Below, in pieces: positions 9,505-17,976 of a stretch of DNA of 64,000 nucleotides. Where the stretch lies: NCBI RefSeq assembly GCF_037023735.1, contig NZ_CP146069.1, positions 1,777,501-1,841,500 of the forward strand, read 5' to 3'. Source of the DNA: Roseovarius sp. S88. GTDB lineage: Bacteria > Pseudomonadota > Alphaproteobacteria > Rhodobacterales > Rhodobacteraceae. A program made the position numbers and the translations under genes. Every line of letters starts with the position of its first letter. Positions within the stretch are counted from its first letter, which is position 1. The notes under the pieces are model-generated. The model was not told the origin of the DNA. It made no database searches and worked only from the letters and a program-made list of their open reading frames with translations.

Positions 9505-9611
9505 CGCAAGCACCCTCGTACGATGTCTTGGTGTTACTTGGCCATTGGGTCTTCCGGCCTGGCGGCGGAAAACCCTTTAAAGCAAGCGCTACTTTTTAGA
9601 CCTTTGGTCCC

Positions 9612-11111
9612 TCAATCCATCGCTTTGAAGTTGAACTCACCGCCTTCTTTGATGCCCGAAGGCCAGCGCGAGGTGATGGTTTTCGTACGTGTGTAAAAGC
9701 GGAACGCATCAGGCCCATGTTGGTTGAGATCGCCAAAGGCCGACTTCTTCCACCCACCGAACGTATGATAGGCCAGCGGTACTGGGATAGGGACGTTAAT
9801 ACCCACCATGCCGATATTGATCCGGTTGGCGAAGTCGCGGGCCGCGTCACCATCTCGCGTGAAAATCGCGGTGCCGTTGCCGTATTCGTGGTCCATGGCC
9901 AGACCGATGGCCTCTTCATAGCTGCCCGCGCGCACAGTCGAAAGGACAGGACCAAAAATCTCTTTTTTATAGATATCCATGTCTGGCGTGACGCGGTCAA
10001 AGAGATGCGGGCCGACAAAGAACCCGTCTTCATAGCCTTGCAATGAGAAGTCGCGGCCATCGACCACCAGTTCAGCGCCTTGTTGAATGCCGGATTCGAT
10101 AAGGCCCAGAATGTTCTGTTTCGCCGCTGCCGTAACCACAGGGCCATAGTCCACGTCGTCGCCCGCCGTGTAGGGGCCGACTTTCAGTTTCTCAATTCGA
10201 GGCACGAGTTTTTCAATCAACTTATCTGCAGCCTCATCGCCGACAGGCACGGCCACTGAAATCGCCATGCAGCGTTCGCCCGCCGCACCATATCCTGCAC
10301 CGATCAGCGCGTCGGCGGCCTGATCCATATCAGCGTCTGGCATGACAATCATATGGTTCTTGGCGCCGCCAAAACACTGCACACGCTTGCCGTTGGAACA
10401 GCCGCGACCGTAAATGTACTCGGCAATGGGCGTTGAGCCGACAAAGCCGATGGATTGCACGGTCTCATTGTCCAGCATCGCATCCACTGCTTCTTTGTCA
10501 CCATTCACGACCTGCAAAAGGCCCTTGGGCAGCCCGGCTTCTTCCATCAATTCAGCCAGCATGATCGGCACAGACGGATCGCGCTCGGACGGCTTGAGGA
10601 TAAACGCGTTGCCGCAGGCCAGCGCCGGGGCGAACATCCACATCGGGATCATGGCGGGGAAGTTGAACGGAGTGATGCCACCCGTCACACCCAAAGGCTG
10701 ACGCATGGAATACATGTCAATGCCGGGACCGGCGCTATCGGTAAACTCGCCCTTCAGCATCTGTGGCGCGCCGATGCAGTATTCCACCACTTCCAGCCCG
10801 CGCTGCACATCGCCCTTGGCATCGGGGAAGGTCTTGCCATGCTCCGAGCTCAGCGCCTCGGCCAGTTTGTCCATATCGCGATTGAGCAGATCCACGAATT
10901 TCATCATCACCCGCGCGCGGCGCTGCGGGTTGGTGGCGCCCCAGGCCGGCTGTGCGGCGGCGGCAATTTCGACCGCTTGGTCGAACTCTTCCTTGCTGGC
11001 CAGCGGACAGCGTGATTGCACCTCGCCGGTGGCGGGGTTGAAGACGTCAGAAAAGCGGCCCGACGTGCCGGACACGCGTTCGCCGTTGATGTAATGCGTC
11101 AGGTCTTTCAT
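9612..11111 (-). CDS. mmsA: Methylmalonate-semialdehyde dehydrogenase (CoA-acylating)
   Basis: It converts methylmalonate semialdehyde to propionyl-CoA, CO2 and NADH, the step after MmsB in valine breakdown; it can also act on malonate semialdehyde. The length of 499 residues is typical. Diagnostic segments are the GVTGGITPFNFPAMIPMW cofactor region near residue 140, VQCFGGAKNHMIVMPDAD near residue 260, and the catalytic cysteine in GAAGERCMAIS near residue 285. The ATG has GGAGGAG upstream; extension upstream would run into the promoter region. It is divergent from a lysR gene with 118 bp between them, suggesting local control by that regulator. Confidence 0.95.
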   Translation of the reverse strand: MKDLTHYINGERVSGTSGRFSDVFNPATGEVQSRCPLASKEEFDQAVEIAAAAQPAWGATNPQRRARVMMKFVDLLNRDMDKLAEALSSEHGKTFPDAKGDVQRGLEVVEYCIGAPQMLKGEFTDSAGPGIDMYSMRQPLGVTGGITPFNFPAMIPMWMFAPALACGNAFILKPSERDPSVPIMLAELMEEAGLPKGLLQVVNGDKEAVDAMLDNETVQSIGFVGSTPIAEYIYGRGCSNGKRVQCFGGAKNHMIVMPDADMDQAADALIGAGYGAAGERCMAISVAVPVGDEAADKLIEKLVPRIEKLKVGPYTAGDDVDYGPVVTAAAKQNILGLIESGIQQGAELVVDGRDFSLQGYEDGFFVGPHLFDRVTPDMDIYKKEIFGPVLSTVRAGSYEEAIGLAMDHEYGNGTAIFTRDGDAARDFANRINIGMVGINVPIPVPLAYHTFGGWKKSAFGDLNQHGPDAFRFYTRTKTITSRWPSGIKEGGEFNFKAMD

Positions 11112-11186
11112 GGCACTCCTCCAAGATTTTGTGCGGAGACTAGTGTTGCATTTTTTGTGGTAAAAGAGGCAATGTCTCAAAAAGGT

Positions 11187-11202
11187 TTTGCATTTTTGCA
11201 AA
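11187..11202. promoter_or_regulatory. Inverted repeat in the mmsA-lysR divergent promoter
   Basis: TTTGCA and TGCAAA flank TTTT, giving a 16-bp dyad 27 bp before the lysR start and 75 bp before mmsA. It is placed where a LysR-type protein would bind to control both itself and mmsA. A related TTTGCAAA-like core is known for short-chain acyl-CoA regulators in alphaproteobacteria, so the binding protein is uncertain. Confidence 0.4.
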
Positions 11203-11229
11203 GCGCTGCGGATTTAAACGGAGCTGACA

Positions 11230-12126
11230 ATGGATGCCAAATGGGATGATTTGCGCGTGTTTCTCGCTGTTGCAAGGTCTGAGAGCCTGTCAGGGGCAGG
11301 GCGCGCGCTCAAACTTGATCCGGCCACGGTGGGGCGGCGCATTGGCAGGCTAGAGCATGTTTACAGCACGCCGCTTTTTGCCAAGTCTCCAACCGGATAC
11401 TCCCTCACAGACGCAGGCCAGCGGCTTATGGCCCATGCCAGCCGCGCCGAGCTTGCCATGCAGGACGCCTCAGAAGAACTGGCTGGCCAAGCCGGGGGAT
11501 TGTCGGGCCAAATACGCATTGGCGCACCTGACGGTGTGGCGAATTTCCTCTTGCCGCAGGTCTGTGCATCCATCGCTGCCGAGAACCCCGAGCTGGAGGT
11601 TCAGATTGTCGCACAACCGCGCGTCTTTAGTCTGACCCGCCGCGAGGCGGACATGGTTGTAGCCGTCAGCCCGCCCACGGCCGGACGGCTCAGCGTGCAG
11701 AAAATCAGCGATTACAGCCTGCATCTGGCGGCCTCTGGAGCCTATTTGCGTCAAGCGCCAACCATCACTGCGTTAAGTGATCTCAAGGCGCATCGCATGG
11801 TGGGGTATATCCCGGACATGATCTTCGACAAGGAATTGGACTACCTGCATGAAACCGGTATCGAACGTGTCGCGCTGGCCTCAAACTCTGTGTCGGTGCA
11901 AATGAACTGGATCAAGCAAGGCGGCGGTATTGGCATCGTGCATGACTTTGCACGCGCCTGGTTTGATGACGTTATCACGGTCCTTCCAGAGGTATTTTCC
12001 CTGACTCGCAGCTTCTATCTTGTGCGGCACGAAGATGATCGCAGGCTTGAGCGGATGAACCGGTTTGCCGAGGCGCTCGGCACCGGCATTCGGCAAGAGG
12101 TGGCGCGTCTTGAGGCTAAAACTTGA
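11230..12126 (+). CDS. LysR-family transcriptional regulator
   Basis: A 298-residue regulator with an N-terminal winged helix-turn-helix (LRVFLAVARSESLSGAGRALKLDPATVGRRIGRLE) and a C-terminal periplasmic-binding-like effector domain starting near residue 90 (GQIRIGAPDGVANFLLPQV). Its effector is unknown. It is divergent from mmsA, and the shared short promoter region makes mmsA the best target guess. The ATG has GGAG 7 nt upstream. Confidence 0.88.
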   Translation: MDAKWDDLRVFLAVARSESLSGAGRALKLDPATVGRRIGRLEHVYSTPLFAKSPTGYSLTDAGQRLMAHASRAELAMQDASEELAGQAGGLSGQIRIGAPDGVANFLLPQVCASIAAENPELEVQIVAQPRVFSLTRREADMVVAVSPPTAGRLSVQKISDYSLHLAASGAYLRQAPTITALSDLKAHRMVGYIPDMIFDKELDYLHETGIERVALASNSVSVQMNWIKQGGGIGIVHDFARAWFDDVITVLPEVFSLTRSFYLVRHEDDRRLERMNRFAEALGTGIRQEVARLEAKT

Positions 12127-12184
12127 CAGAATTCTGCGTCTAAGAGACGCTGAACACAGAAATTTTCAGGAAGAGGGACCTAAA

Positions 12185-12619
12185 ATGATCGTCCAACAGA
12201 TTTTGCAGTCCAAAGGCAATGATGCTGTGATCACCATCACGCCGCGGACAAACGTCGCTGACGCGGCTGCGCTTTTGTCCGAACACCGCATCGGTGGTCT
12301 GGTGGTTTCAGGCGACGGCAAATCCGCGGATGGCATCCTGTCGGAACGAGACATCGTGCGCGCGCTTGCCTCAAAGGGCGGTGGGTGTCTGAATGATCAG
12401 GTCTCCGAATTGATGACGCCTGATCCGGTTTGCTGTTCGCGTCAGGACAGCGCCGATCACGTGCTTGGCCGCATGACCGAGGGGCGATTTCGCCATATGC
12501 CGGTGGTGGAAGACGGCGCATTGGTCGGCATCGTGACAATCGGCGACGTGGTCAAGGCCCGGTTGCAAGAGCTTTCCATGGAGAAAGAGGCGCTGGAAAG
12601 CATGGTGATGGGGCACTGA
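12185..12619 (+). CDS. CBS-domain pair protein
   Basis: A 144-residue soluble protein made almost entirely of two CBS motifs: residues 10-65 (ADAAALLSEHRIGGLVV...GILSERDIVRAL) and 75-130 (ADHVLGRMTEGRFRHMPVV...GIVTIGDVVK). Such stand-alone pairs bind adenine nucleotides and act as small regulators; the partner is not evident. The start follows GGAAGAGGG. It lies between lysR and coaD on the same strand without overlap. Confidence 0.85.
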   Translation: MIVQQILQSKGNDAVITITPRTNVADAAALLSEHRIGGLVVSGDGKSADGILSERDIVRALASKGGGCLNDQVSELMTPDPVCCSRQDSADHVLGRMTEGRFRHMPVVEDGALVGIVTIGDVVKARLQELSMEKEALESMVMGH

Positions 12620-12743
12620 CGCGCAAATGGCGCACGGTCTCTGATTTCACTGTTCCACAAATACTCAATTCGACGCCCGACGCTTGCAATCACCCCGGTC
12701 CTGGTGTTGCTTGCTCCGACAATTGATGAAAGAGGCCTCTGTC

Positions 12744-13242
12744 ATGCGCATTGGTTTGTACCCTGGCACATTTGACCCAATCACGTTGGGCCATACCGAT
12801 ATCATCGCACGCGCGGCAACGCTTGTGGACCGGCTTGTCATCGGTGTGGCGATCAATCGTGACAAGGGGCCGCTCTTTTCCCTCGAAGAGCGCGTCGCCA
12901 TGGTCGAAGCCGAATGCGCAGGGATCTGCAAGGACACTGGCGTTGAGATCGTTGCCCATCCTTTTGAAAACCTGCTCATAGATTGTGCCCGGGATGTTGG
13001 GGCCAGCGTCATCATTCGCGGTCTGCGCGCGGTAGCGGATTTCGAGTATGAATTCCAGATGGTCGGTATGAACCGGGCGATGGACAACCGCATTGAAACG
13101 GTCTTCCTGATGGCCGATGCGCGCCGGCAGGCGATTGCCAGCAAGCTGGTGAAGGAAATCGCCCGGCTGGGGGGATGTGTCCAAATTTGTGCCGCCTGAA
13201 GTCAATACAGCTTTGACCGCAAAGTACGACGCCAAGCGGTAA
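12744..13242 (+). CDS. coaD: Phosphopantetheine adenylyltransferase, frameshifted near its 3' end
   Basis: It adenylates 4'-phosphopantetheine in coenzyme A synthesis, a normally essential step. The N-terminus MRIGLYPGTFDPITLGHTD contains the nucleotidyltransferase (T/H)xGH motif, and RGLRAVADFEYEFQMVGMNR is the substrate region. The frame breaks at six G (13169-13174). As read, the protein ends prematurely at 13199. Two more G (or one fewer) restores GDVSKFVPPEVNTALTAKYDAKR and a TAA at 13240-13242, giving a normal ~166 residues. Because the repaired tail is family-like, I annotate the full gene and treat the break as a probable homopolymer error. The start is preceded by AAGAGG. Confidence 0.92.
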
Positions 13243-13248
13243 GGCTGT

Positions 13249-13863
13249 TTAGAACTTCTGCGTCAGCCCAAGCTTGAGCGTTGTCACCCCACCGACATCT
13301 ACAGATATCGGTCCGCTGAGCGTGTTGCTAGCCCCATCAAAGTGCATATAGGCGGCTTCGGCGCGCAGGTTCCATCCTTCCTGAAAGGGTGCTTCATATC
13401 CAATGCCAAGCTGCCAGCCGGGCGTGATGCCGGCGCTGTGACCACTGCCGGTCAGCATTTGCGTCACACTGGCCGCGCCATATCCCAAAGCGCCATAGAT
13501 CAAACCCCGCCCCGTATCGCGACCTAGCCGGGCTTTGACAAAGCCATAGCTGTCGAGGTCCGTGCGACAGCCCACACAGTTGGTTTGTGTCGCCCCTTCG
13601 ATCTCACTGACTGCAAGTTCAAGCTCTACGCCGTAAACGGTTTTGTCGCGCTGCCAGTTGCGCCCGCCATAAAGCCCGGCAACCATACCACCCGTGCTGA
13701 AATCCCCAGTGCTGACAGCCCCTTGGGTCCAGCGCGAGGTGCTCGCACCGTATCCCACAAAACCGCCGGCATACCAGCCGTTCATGGTGTCTTGCGCATG
13801 GGTTGGCAGAGGGGAAAGGGTCAACAGGCCCATAACCAGGGCGGCACTCAGAAACTTCAACAT
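13249..13863 (-). CDS. Outer-membrane beta-barrel protein (OMP_b-brl/porin-like)
   Basis: A 204-residue exported protein: a signal peptide ending THAQD, then alternating aromatic/glycine-rich strands (GWYAGGFVGYG, GLYGGRNWQR, YGVELELAVS, GYGAASV, WQLGIGYEAPF, WNLRAEAAYMHF) and a C-terminal phenylalanine (LGLTQKF), which is the outer-membrane insertion signal. This is an eight-strand barrel of the kind found as Omp25/31-like proteins in alphaproteobacteria. It also has a CVGC motif in a loop. It is convergent with coaD, 6 bp from its repaired stop. Confidence 0.85.
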   Translation of the reverse strand: MLKFLSAALVMGLLTLSPLPTHAQDTMNGWYAGGFVGYGASTSRWTQGAVSTGDFSTGGMVAGLYGGRNWQRDKTVYGVELELAVSEIEGATQTNCVGCRTDLDSYGFVKARLGRDTGRGLIYGALGYGAASVTQMLTGSGHSAGITPGWQLGIGYEAPFQEGWNLRAEAAYMHFDGASNTLSGPISVDVGGVTTLKLGLTQKF

Positions 13864-14057
13864 TGCACACTCGCTAAATTTAATTCGAATGAGTGCGAAT
13901 TAGCACAGGTGCGTGGCATCCGGGCGCAAAACCTTAACTTTTGGTTAACGCATGGACAAAGGCCATGAGGTCAGACGCGCCTGACTATGATGGCAACCAC
14001 AGCCAGCGTATAATTGGAAAGGTCCTGCCGGCGCGCTACAGGCCGGCCGGACTCATA

Positions 14058-14483
14058 TCATTCGGGTCGTTTAAAACGATCTGACGGAATAACGGCGATG
14101 ACGGTCAATTCGACCAGAAGTTCCGGGGCCCAAAGTCCTGCAACCTGTATTCCTGTCGCGACTGGTCCAAACTCTTGGTGCAATCTCGCCGCGCGTGCCC
14201 GTGTGATGCCATCTTTATCTTCTTCACGGGTAAAATACGTCGTGAGCGAGACGATATCCTGCATGCCACCACCCATTGCGGCAAGAATGTTCTCTATGTG
14301 ATCCAGCGCCGCATGGGTCTGCGCCTCTGCATCGTCCCCACCGATCAGCGCGCCCTTGGCATCCCATGCCACCTGTCCGGTCAAATGTACGCGTTGCCCT
14401 TCTGGTTCAACCACGGCATGGTTCATCGGAAATCCATCGCGCGGCCATGTGCCAGGCGGGTTGGCAAGAAGTCGGACAGTCAT
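14058..14483 (-). CDS. RidA-family (YjgF/YER057c/UK114) protein
   Basis: A 141-residue protein of the reactive-enamine/imine deaminase superfamily. The central HLTGQVAWDAKG and the C-terminal WAPELLVELTVIAVIPS are typical. The family's substrate-binding arginine is not clearly present at the usual place, so it may belong to a non-deaminase subgroup. Its ATG overlaps the TGA of the upstream gap gene, so the two are cotranscribed. Confidence 0.8.
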   Translation of the reverse strand: MTVRLLANPPGTWPRDGFPMNHAVVEPEGQRVHLTGQVAWDAKGALIGGDDAEAQTHAALDHIENILAAMGGGMQDIVSLTTYFTREEDKDGITRARAARLHQEFGPVATGIQVAGLWAPELLVELTVIAVIPSDRFKRPE

Positions 14484-15487
14484 GATAAATCTCCCATCAC
14501 TGCGGCCACATCCAGCATCCGATTGGAAAAGCCCCACTCATTGTCATACCAGCACAACACGCGCCCCATCGTGCCGTCCAGCACGCGGGTCTCATGTGTG
14601 TCAAACACGCAGGACAACGGGTTGTGGTTAAAGTCGCGTGAGACGAGTGGCTTGTCTGAGACGCCCAGAACGGCACCCATGGGTCCATTGTTGGCGGCGA
14701 CCACCGCGGCCTCAATAGCGTCCGGCGTCAGGTTGGTCTCACTCTCAAAGGTGAAGTCGATGGCCGAGACATTCGGTGTGGGCACACGAATGGCGGTGCC
14801 GTCGAGTTTGCCCACGAGTTTCGGCAAAACCAGTCCCACCGCGCGCGCGGCCCCGGTGGTGGTTGGGATGATGTTTTCGGCGGCAGCCCGCGCCCGGCGG
14901 GCATCTTTGTGACCGCTGTCCAGCAATCGTTGAGACGCGGTATAGGAATGGATCGTGGTGACAAAACCGCGCTTGAGGCCAAAGGCATCATCCAGAACCT
15001 TGGCAATCGGTGACAGGCAATTGGTGGTGCAGGACGCGTTTGACACGATGGTGTCTGATGCGGTGATCTCACTTTCGTTGACGCCATAGACGACGGTACG
15101 CTCGACACCCTTGCCGGGAGCAGAGATCAGGACGCGTTTCGCCCCGGCCTCAAGATGTTTCGACGCTCCAGGCACATCACGAAAGACGCCGGTGCATTCC
15201 AACACGATGTCGACCTTCACATCACCCCAGGGCAGGGCAGCAGGATCACGTTCGGCAAAAACTGCTATAGGTCCGCGTCCGATATCGAGGCTGGAATCGC
15301 CTCGGGTAATGTCACCGGGAAAGGCGCCATGAACCGTGTCGTTCTCCAAAAGAGCTGCGTTGGTCTCAAGCGGCATCAAATCGTTGATCGCCACCACCTC
15401 AAGATCATCTCGCCCACTTTCATGCAGTGCTCGCAGAACATTACGCCCAATTCGGCCAAATCCGTTGATAGCAAGGCGTGTGGGCAT
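14480..15487 (-). CDS. gap: Glyceraldehyde-3-phosphate dehydrogenase, type I (first copy)
   Basis: A 335-residue phosphorylating GAPDH. The N-terminus has the Rossmann motif INGFGRIGRNVLRAL with Asp in VVAINDL at the NAD-selecting position; the catalytic cysteine is in SNASCTTNCLSP near residue 150; the C-terminus has WYDNEWGFSNRM. It differs clearly from the second gap at 16757-17758, so the two are paralogues, possibly specialised for glycolytic and gluconeogenic directions. AGGAG precedes the ATG. A perfect 12-bp palindrome lies 27 bp upstream. It is translationally coupled to the downstream ridA-like gene. Confidence 0.93.
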   Translation of the reverse strand: MPTRLAINGFGRIGRNVLRALHESGRDDLEVVAINDLMPLETNAALLENDTVHGAFPGDITRGDSSLDIGRGPIAVFAERDPAALPWGDVKVDIVLECTGVFRDVPGASKHLEAGAKRVLISAPGKGVERTVVYGVNESEITASDTIVSNASCTTNCLSPIAKVLDDAFGLKRGFVTTIHSYTASQRLLDSGHKDARRARAAAENIIPTTTGAARAVGLVLPKLVGKLDGTAIRVPTPNVSAIDFTFESETNLTPDAIEAAVVAANNGPMGAVLGVSDKPLVSRDFNHNPLSCVFDTHETRVLDGTMGRVLCWYDNEWGFSNRMLDVAAVMGDLS

Positions 15488-15513
15488 GGGTGAACTCCTG
15501 AGCGGCGGGTTAT

Positions 15514-15525
15514 GGTAACGTTACC
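15514..15525. promoter_or_regulatory. GGTAACGTTACC palindrome before the first gap gene
   Basis: This perfect 12-bp palindrome is of the LacI-family operator type (central CG). It overlaps the stop codon of the 47-residue ORF and lies 27 bp before the gap start. A related sequence occurs upstream of the second gap gene. Confidence 0.5.
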
Positions 15526-15664
15526 GCCAGAATTTCAGCCACTCAATGAAGTCCACAAGCTTTCGCGATAGAAACAGCGATCCGTTCATGTCCAAGAATA
15601 CGATATCAATGAGAAGCGCAATGAGTACAAGGGCACCGAGGAAAAGGGCAGTTTTGTTGGTCAT
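15521..15664 (-). CDS. 47-residue membrane protein upstream of gap
   Basis: A short ORF encoding one hydrophobic helix (TALFLGALVLIALLIDIVFL) followed by an amphipathic tail (FLSRKLVDFIEWLKFWR). It ends 33 bp before the gap start, on the same strand. I recall similar small single-helix proteins upstream of gap in other Rhodobacterales, which supports it being real, but no comparison was run. Its ribosome-binding site is weak. The function is unknown; membrane topology is probably N-out or N-in with a C-terminal cytoplasmic amphipathic helix. Confidence 0.6.
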   Translation of the reverse strand: MTNKTALFLGALVLIALLIDIVFLDMNGSLFLSRKLVDFIEWLKFWR

Positions 15665-15724
15665 GCGCCTGTGTGTTCTTATTTTGAATAAGATATGCCT
15701 CAGCGCACGCAGGCTTGCAAGGAT

Positions 15725-16240
15725 TCAACCTTTTGCCGCGCCGATTAGCGGTGCTGCGACAAGGTCATCGATCAAAAGCCCAAGCAAAGCCCCGCGACCT
15801 TGCACATCCGCCTTACGATAAACCGCGTTCAACTGAGACTTCACCGTGCCTTCCGCTGCGCCGCGCAGTTTTGCTGTTTCAGCGATGGAAAATCCCTTGA
15901 TAGCAAAGAGAGCGACATCGCGCTCTGCGGGGGTGAGGGTCCAAGCGTCAAAATGGGCTGAGATCACGTCGCTGAGTGCGCCGGACGCCACAGAGACTTG
16001 CGTTTCCAACTGGGCTTTCCGTCTCATCAAGCCTCGCAGAATATGAAGTTCCACAACAACGGCCAGTCCTAGGCTAACTGCGGCAAGCGCTTCTGTTGTG
16101 GCATAAACCGGCGCTGGTCCGAAAAAGGCACCACTGCGAAAATCCTCAACCACGTCCCACAAAAAGAACGCGGTGCACAAAAGCTGCACCGCGATCAGAG
16201 CCACAAGTAGGCCGGGTTTTTCGATGATCGCTTTGCTCAT
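15725..16240 (-). CDS. Membrane-anchored LuxR-type helix-turn-helix protein
   Basis: A 171-residue protein with two N-terminal transmembrane segments (GLLVALIAVQLLCTAFFLW and TTEALAAVSLGLAVVVELHI) and a C-terminal LuxR-type DNA-binding domain (LTPAERDVALFAIKGFSIAETAKLRGAAEGTVKSQL). There is no receiver or autoinducer domain, so it would be a membrane-tethered regulator. It lies between a PepSY gene and the gap-associated small ORF, all in the same direction. The ATG is used; a TTG two codons upstream is possible. Confidence 0.8.
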   Translation of the reverse strand: MSKAIIEKPGLLVALIAVQLLCTAFFLWDVVEDFRSGAFFGPAPVYATTEALAAVSLGLAVVVELHILRGLMRRKAQLETQVSVASGALSDVISAHFDAWTLTPAERDVALFAIKGFSIAETAKLRGAAEGTVKSQLNAVYRKADVQGRGALLGLLIDDLVAAPLIGAAKG

Positions 16241-16298
16241 GGGCAAAGCTTTACGCGGCCCGGCCTTGCTTTTCCAGCAAAGTCAAGCAGAACCGGCG

Positions 16299-16559
16299 TC
16301 AGTCGTCGTCATCTTCAAGCTCGGTGTCGATCACCTTGAGATCGGCATCAAGCGTCAGCTCATAGAGCGCGCCGTCTTTTCTGGCCTCGACCTCATAGCC
16401 GCCATCCTCGGCCTCAATCTCGACAATCTGATAGCCCTGATCGGTTATCTGCGTGGAAATCGCGGCCAATGTGTCGGCATCCAATGCCGCATTGTCAGAG
16501 GCAAAAGCCGCGACAGAACCGGCGGTGACGGCGAGGGTAAGTGCGATGATGCGTTTCAT
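16299..16559 (-). CDS. Small exported PepSY-domain protein
   Basis: An 86-residue protein with a signal peptide (MKRIIALTLAVTAGSVAAFA) and one PepSY-like unit (ISTQITDQGYQIVEIEAEDGGYEVEARKDGALYELTLD), ending in an acidic tail (ELEDDDD). Such periplasmic proteins are often under two-component control and may bind cations or inhibit proteases. AAGGAA precedes the start. It lies upstream of the membrane-anchored LuxR gene with 58 bp between. Confidence 0.75.
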   Translation of the reverse strand: MKRIIALTLAVTAGSVAAFASDNAALDADTLAAISTQITDQGYQIVEIEAEDGGYEVEARKDGALYELTLDADLKVIDTELEDDDD

Positions 16560-16698
16560 GATGTGTTCCTTTTCCGTTTCAGTGCAGGGGCGGGTGTGCC
16601 CCGATGCAGCGAAACTGGGGATGCGGCGGCGTTCATCCCATCGCACTTTGGTGGGATATGAGGCGCTCTATCACCAAAGTTTATGTGGCCAGACAAAG

Positions 16699-16728
16699 AA
16701 AAACCCTCGCCGAGCGATCGACGAGGGT
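16699..16728 (-). terminator. Rho-independent terminator of the second gap gene
   Basis: On the minus strand, the stem ACCCTCG...CGAGGGT is followed directly by TTTTT. It lies about 30 bp beyond the gap stop codon. Confidence 0.8.
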
Positions 16729-16756
16729 CTTTGAAATCAGGTCTTTGAGCGAAATC

Positions 16757-17758
16757 TTACGACAGGCGCGCCATGGCGACGGCCACATCGGCCATGCGGC
16801 AGGAAAAGCCCCATTCATTGTCGTACCAGGCCAGCACGCGCACCAGACGCCCGCCTGTGACCTTGGTTTGGTCGGGGGCAAAGATTGAGCTTTCCTCGGT
16901 GTGGTTGAAGTCGATCGAGACCTTGGGTTCGGGATCGTAACCCAGAACGCCTTTCATCGGGCCTCCTGCGGCCTCAGCCACGACTTCGTTCACGTCCGCC
17001 TCAGTGACGTCTTTCTTAGCGATGAAAGTGAGGTCTACGGCAGAGACATTCGGCACGGGCACGCGGATGGCTGAGCCGTCAAGTTTACCCTTAAGGTCCG
17101 GCAGCACTTCACCAAGCGCCTTGGCAGCCCCGGTGGAGGTCGGGATCATTGACATGGCTGCGGCACGGGCGCGGTAGAGGTCCTTGTGACGGCGGTCGAG
17201 CGTGGGCTGATCGCCTGTATAGGCATGGATCGTGGTCATAATACCGCTCTCGATGCCGATGCCCTCATGCAGCACCTTGGCCACAGGGGCCAGGCAGTTG
17301 GTGGTGCAGGACCCGTTCGAGATCATGCGCTCACCGGGCTGCATGTCCTGATCATTCACGCCGTATACAACAGTGCGGTCCACGTTCTTGCCGGGGGCCG
17401 AGAGCAGAACCTTGCCGGCGCCGCGCTCCAGGTGTTTCTTGGCCTTTTCGCCGTCGTTGAATTTGCCGGTGCATTCCAGCACGACATCCACACCGGACCA
17501 GTCCAGTTCGTCCATGTCATAGGTCGAGAACATCTCCATCGGTCCACGGCCCAGATCCATGGTGCCATCTCCCAGAGTGATCTCATTGGGAAAGCGGCCA
17601 TGCACGCTGTCATATTTCATCAGATGCGCGGCTGTCTCCAGCGGGCCAGTGGCGTTCACCTTGGCCACCTTGATGTCATTGCGGGTGCTGGCGGCGATAT
17701 GGGCGAGGGTACAGCGTCCGATGCGGCCAAAGCCATTGATGCCGACGGTAATGGTCAT
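16757..17758 (-). CDS. gap: Glyceraldehyde-3-phosphate dehydrogenase, type I (second copy)
   Basis: A 333-residue GAPDH. It has INGFGRIGRCTLAHI at the N-terminus, the catalytic cysteine in SNGSCTTNCLAP near residue 150, and WYDNEWGFSCRM at the C-terminus. The residue that normally selects NAD over NADP is Asn here (VAKVNATG) rather than the Asp of the first copy, which hints at relaxed or NADP-tolerant cofactor use; that is inference. AGGAG precedes the ATG. A 25-bp near-perfect palindrome lies 88 bp upstream. It is monocistronic with its own terminator. Confidence 0.93.
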   Translation of the reverse strand: MTITVGINGFGRIGRCTLAHIAASTRNDIKVAKVNATGPLETAAHLMKYDSVHGRFPNEITLGDGTMDLGRGPMEMFSTYDMDELDWSGVDVVLECTGKFNDGEKAKKHLERGAGKVLLSAPGKNVDRTVVYGVNDQDMQPGERMISNGSCTTNCLAPVAKVLHEGIGIESGIMTTIHAYTGDQPTLDRRHKDLYRARAAAMSMIPTSTGAAKALGEVLPDLKGKLDGSAIRVPVPNVSAVDLTFIAKKDVTEADVNEVVAEAAGGPMKGVLGYDPEPKVSIDFNHTEESSIFAPDQTKVTGGRLVRVLAWYDNEWGFSCRMADVAVAMARLS

Positions 17759-17845
17759 GAACAATCTCCTGAAACGAAGGGGTTTGGCAGGCATATAGAC
17801 CCAGGTTCTCCGGCCCGAAAGGTGGAAAATGCCCTGTTTCAAGGT

Positions 17846-17870
17846 GTTTGCGGTAACGGTTATCGCAAAC
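17846..17870. promoter_or_regulatory. 25-bp near-perfect palindrome before the second gap gene
   Basis: Eleven of twelve paired positions match around a central G (core GCGGTAACGGTTATCGC). The arm length and TAACGGTTA core look like a LacI-family operator. Known alphaproteobacterial LacI-type regulators of central carbon metabolism (CceR class) make that the leading guess. Confidence 0.55.
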
Positions 17871-17950
17871 GGGAGGTTGGGGCGCGTAACGCGGAAACAA
17901 TTGCGTGTATGGCGGGGGATTTTGCCGGTGTTTCGACACAGGGCTATGGG

Positions 17951-17976
17951 GTAGGTGGGTTGGAAACCCACCCTAC
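17951..17976. repeat. GTGGGTT/AACCCAC hairpin element
   Basis: Left arm GTAGGTGGGTT and right arm AACCCACCCTAC enclose GGA. The arms match except for one G missing on the left. It resembles dispersed hairpin elements seen in Rhodobacterales intergenic DNA; only one copy is visible here. Confidence 0.5.

Noticed and set aside
13934..13948. TTAACTTTTGGTTAA as an NnrR box
   Set aside because: The spacer between half sites is five bases instead of four, and no denitrification gene is near.
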